Below are positions 62,754 through 64,000 of a stretch of 64,000 nt of DNA, in pieces (within the stretch, counting starts at the first letter, position 1; the number at the start of each line of letters is the position of its first letter). The notes under the pieces were generated by a model. The model searched no databases. It was given only the letters and a program-made list of their open reading frames with translations, and was not told the origin of the DNA. The position numbers and the translations under genes were made by a program. Origin of the DNA: Lachnospiraceae bacterium (lineage in GTDB: Bacteria > Bacillota > Clostridia > Lachnospirales > Lachnospiraceae). The DNA lies in the NCBI GenBank assembly GCA_022799355.1, contig JAAWOG010000001.1, positions 51,639-115,638 of the forward strand. The letters are read 5' to 3'.

Positions 62754-63836
62754 TCATTTCACATGATACATCTCTTCATAATATTTCTGATAATCGCCGC
62801 TTGTCACGTTCTTCATCCAGTCCTCATGCTCGAAAAACCACTCGATGGTCCTGCGGATTCCTTCCTTAAACATGGTCTCCGGCTCCCAGCCGATCTCCGC
62901 CCTGATCTTATCCGGCGCAATCGCATAACGCCTGTCATGCCCCTTCCGATCCTCCACATAGGTGATCAGATCCTTGCTGACAAGAGCTTTCCTGGGATCT
63001 CCCTCAGGCAGCATCTCCTGCAGCGTTTCTATAATAATATGAACGATCTCTATATTCTGCTTTTCATTGTGCCCGCCGATATTATAAGTCTCAAACAGCC
63101 TGCCTTTCTCCTGCACCATATCGATGGCTTTCGCATGATCCTCTACATAGAGCCAGTCCCTGACATTCTTTCCGTCCCCGTACACCGGCAGTTTTTTCCC
63201 CTGCAGCGCGTTGTTAATGATCAGCGGGATCAGCTTTTCAGGGAACTGGAACGGTCCGTAGTTGTTGGAACAATTGGTAATATTCGCCGGAAACTTGTAG
63301 GTATCCATATAAGCCTTCACCAGCATATCCGAACTCGCCTTGCTGGCGGAATAAGGGCTGTGGGGCGCATAGGGCGTGGTCTCATAAAAATATTCCCCGT
63401 CGTTTTCTAAAGAACCGTACACCTCATCCGTAGAGACATGCAGGAACTTCTTCTCCTCCTTATAAGTACCGTCCGGATTCTCCCATGCCGCCTTCGCGCA
63501 GTTTAACATCACCGCAGTTCCCAGCACATTGGTCTTTACAAAAACCTCAGGTTCCCTGATGCTTCTGTCCACATGGCTCTCCGCCGCAAAATGCACTACT
63601 CTGTCAATATCATATTCCGCAAAAATCTTCCCGATGGCTTCCTTATCACAGATATCCGCCTTCACAAACGTATAGTTGTCACGTTTCTCCACTTCCCGCA
63701 GATTTTCCAGATTTCCCGCATACGTCAGGGCATCCACATTGATTATGCGGATCTCGCCACCATACTTTTTCATCATATAGTGAATATAATTGGAACCAAT
63801 AAACCCTGCTCCCCCCGTTACCAGATAAGTCCTCAT
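62754..63836 (-). CDS. rfbB: dTDP-glucose 4,6-dehydratase
   Basis: 360 residues from ATG at 63836, with AGGAG 8 bases upstream; the longer frame lacks a site. Motifs: NAD loop TGGAGFIGSNYIHY, HFAAESHVDRSI, catalytic STDEVYGSL, and Tyr/Lys in PYSASKASSDML, NNYGPFQFPEKLIP. It makes dTDP-4-keto-6-deoxyglucose. It opens the rfbB-rfbA-GH25 run on the minus strand. Confidence 0.97.
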   Translation of the reverse strand: MRTYLVTGGAGFIGSNYIHYMMKKYGGEIRIINVDALTYAGNLENLREVEKRDNYTFVKADICDKEAIGKIFAEYDIDRVVHFAAESHVDRSIREPEVFVKTNVLGTAVMLNCAKAAWENPDGTYKEEKKFLHVSTDEVYGSLENDGEYFYETTPYAPHSPYSASKASSDMLVKAYMDTYKFPANITNCSNNYGPFQFPEKLIPLIINNALQGKKLPVYGDGKNVRDWLYVEDHAKAIDMVQEKGRLFETYNIGGHNEKQNIEIVHIIIETLQEMLPEGDPRKALVSKDLITYVEDRKGHDRRYAIAPDKIRAEIGWEPETMFKEGIRRTIEWFFEHEDWMKNVTSGDYQKYYEEMYHVK

Positions 63837-63919
63837 ATACCATTCTCCTGTTCTTTCATTTAAAATATCTTCCACTGTTTTTTAATATCCCAGATAACTC
63901 CGGTTCATATCCACGTTTT

Positions 63920-64000
63920 TATTCCAGTTCCGCAGGATTTCCTACACCACATTTTCCCGAAGTCGATTTACAGCTGACATGCATCTGTACATCGACTTAT
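63920..64000. repeat. Structured intergenic repeat (TTCCAGTTCCGCA family), cut by window end
   Basis: It begins TATTCCAGTTCCGCAGGATT. AAGTCGATTTACAG (63960-63973) pairs with CTGTACATCGACTT (63985-63998) around loop CTGACATGCAT, comparable to the CTGAAAGAGCGCAT loop at 28.7 kb. The outer partner strand lies outside the window. Confidence 0.65.

Overview
The window reads as one chromosomal stretch of a Clostridia-type Firmicute, most likely Lachnospiraceae. The basis is inference from strong AGGAGG-type ribosome sites, the gene families present (Csp-like subtilase, FapA/DUF342 protein, thioester/SpaA-type adhesin, PDDEXK-transposase debris, BaiA/FabG-like SDR) and moderate GC with visibly AT-rich islands. 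Almost every gene is on the minus strand; the M3 peptidase (40.8-42.5 kb) is the one clear plus-strand gene. No rRNA, tRNA or CRISPR array was seen.

1-14 kb: a GntR/HutC regulator runs off the left edge, followed by a defence island. Two cassettes sit in tandem downstream of a subtilase gene. Cassette A (about 1.2-4.48 kb) carries a 62-aa ORF, a GNAT protein, a Septu-like HNH/ATPase pair (PtuB/PtuA) and a transposase remnant. Cassette B (about 4.48-12.47 kb) carries a complete type I Wadjet operon (jetABCD) and a KilA-N protein. Each cassette is bounded by the last 16 codons plus stop of the subtilase gene, which occur three times (1144-1194, 4428-4478 and 12416-12466 inside the intact gene). 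The cassettes also share a left end of about 190 bp and a right end of about 85 bp. This looks like repeated site-specific insertion into the 3' end of the subtilase gene by elements with common ends and different defence cargo, with no recombinase inside. It is the most interesting structure in the window. The KilA-N gene also contains a perfect 36-bp palindrome.

12.4-30.5 kb: intact subtilase; a REC-HD-GYP protein whose receiver aspartate is Asn; a FapA-like protein with N-terminal repeats; a giant thioester/SpaA-repeat adhesin with a membrane partner; an SDR; a Uma2 fragment; an XRE membrane regulator; a long-linker ClpX; and an HtrA protease.

30.6-64 kb: a cell-envelope polysaccharide region. 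It holds glmS, a phosphoglucomutase, an undecaprenyl-phosphate sugar transferase, an LCP ligase, six GT2-type glycosyltransferase proteins, a membrane acyltransferase, a Wzm/Wzt-type ABC exporter, a methyltransferase-kinase-like fusion, rfbC/rfbA/rfbB for dTDP-rhamnose precursors, and a GH25 lysozyme-like protein. Together they suggest synthesis, export and wall attachment of a rhamnose-containing glycan. Inserted among them are an AAA/PD-(D/E)XK protein, a metallophosphatase, a degraded regulator, and families of structured intergenic repeats.
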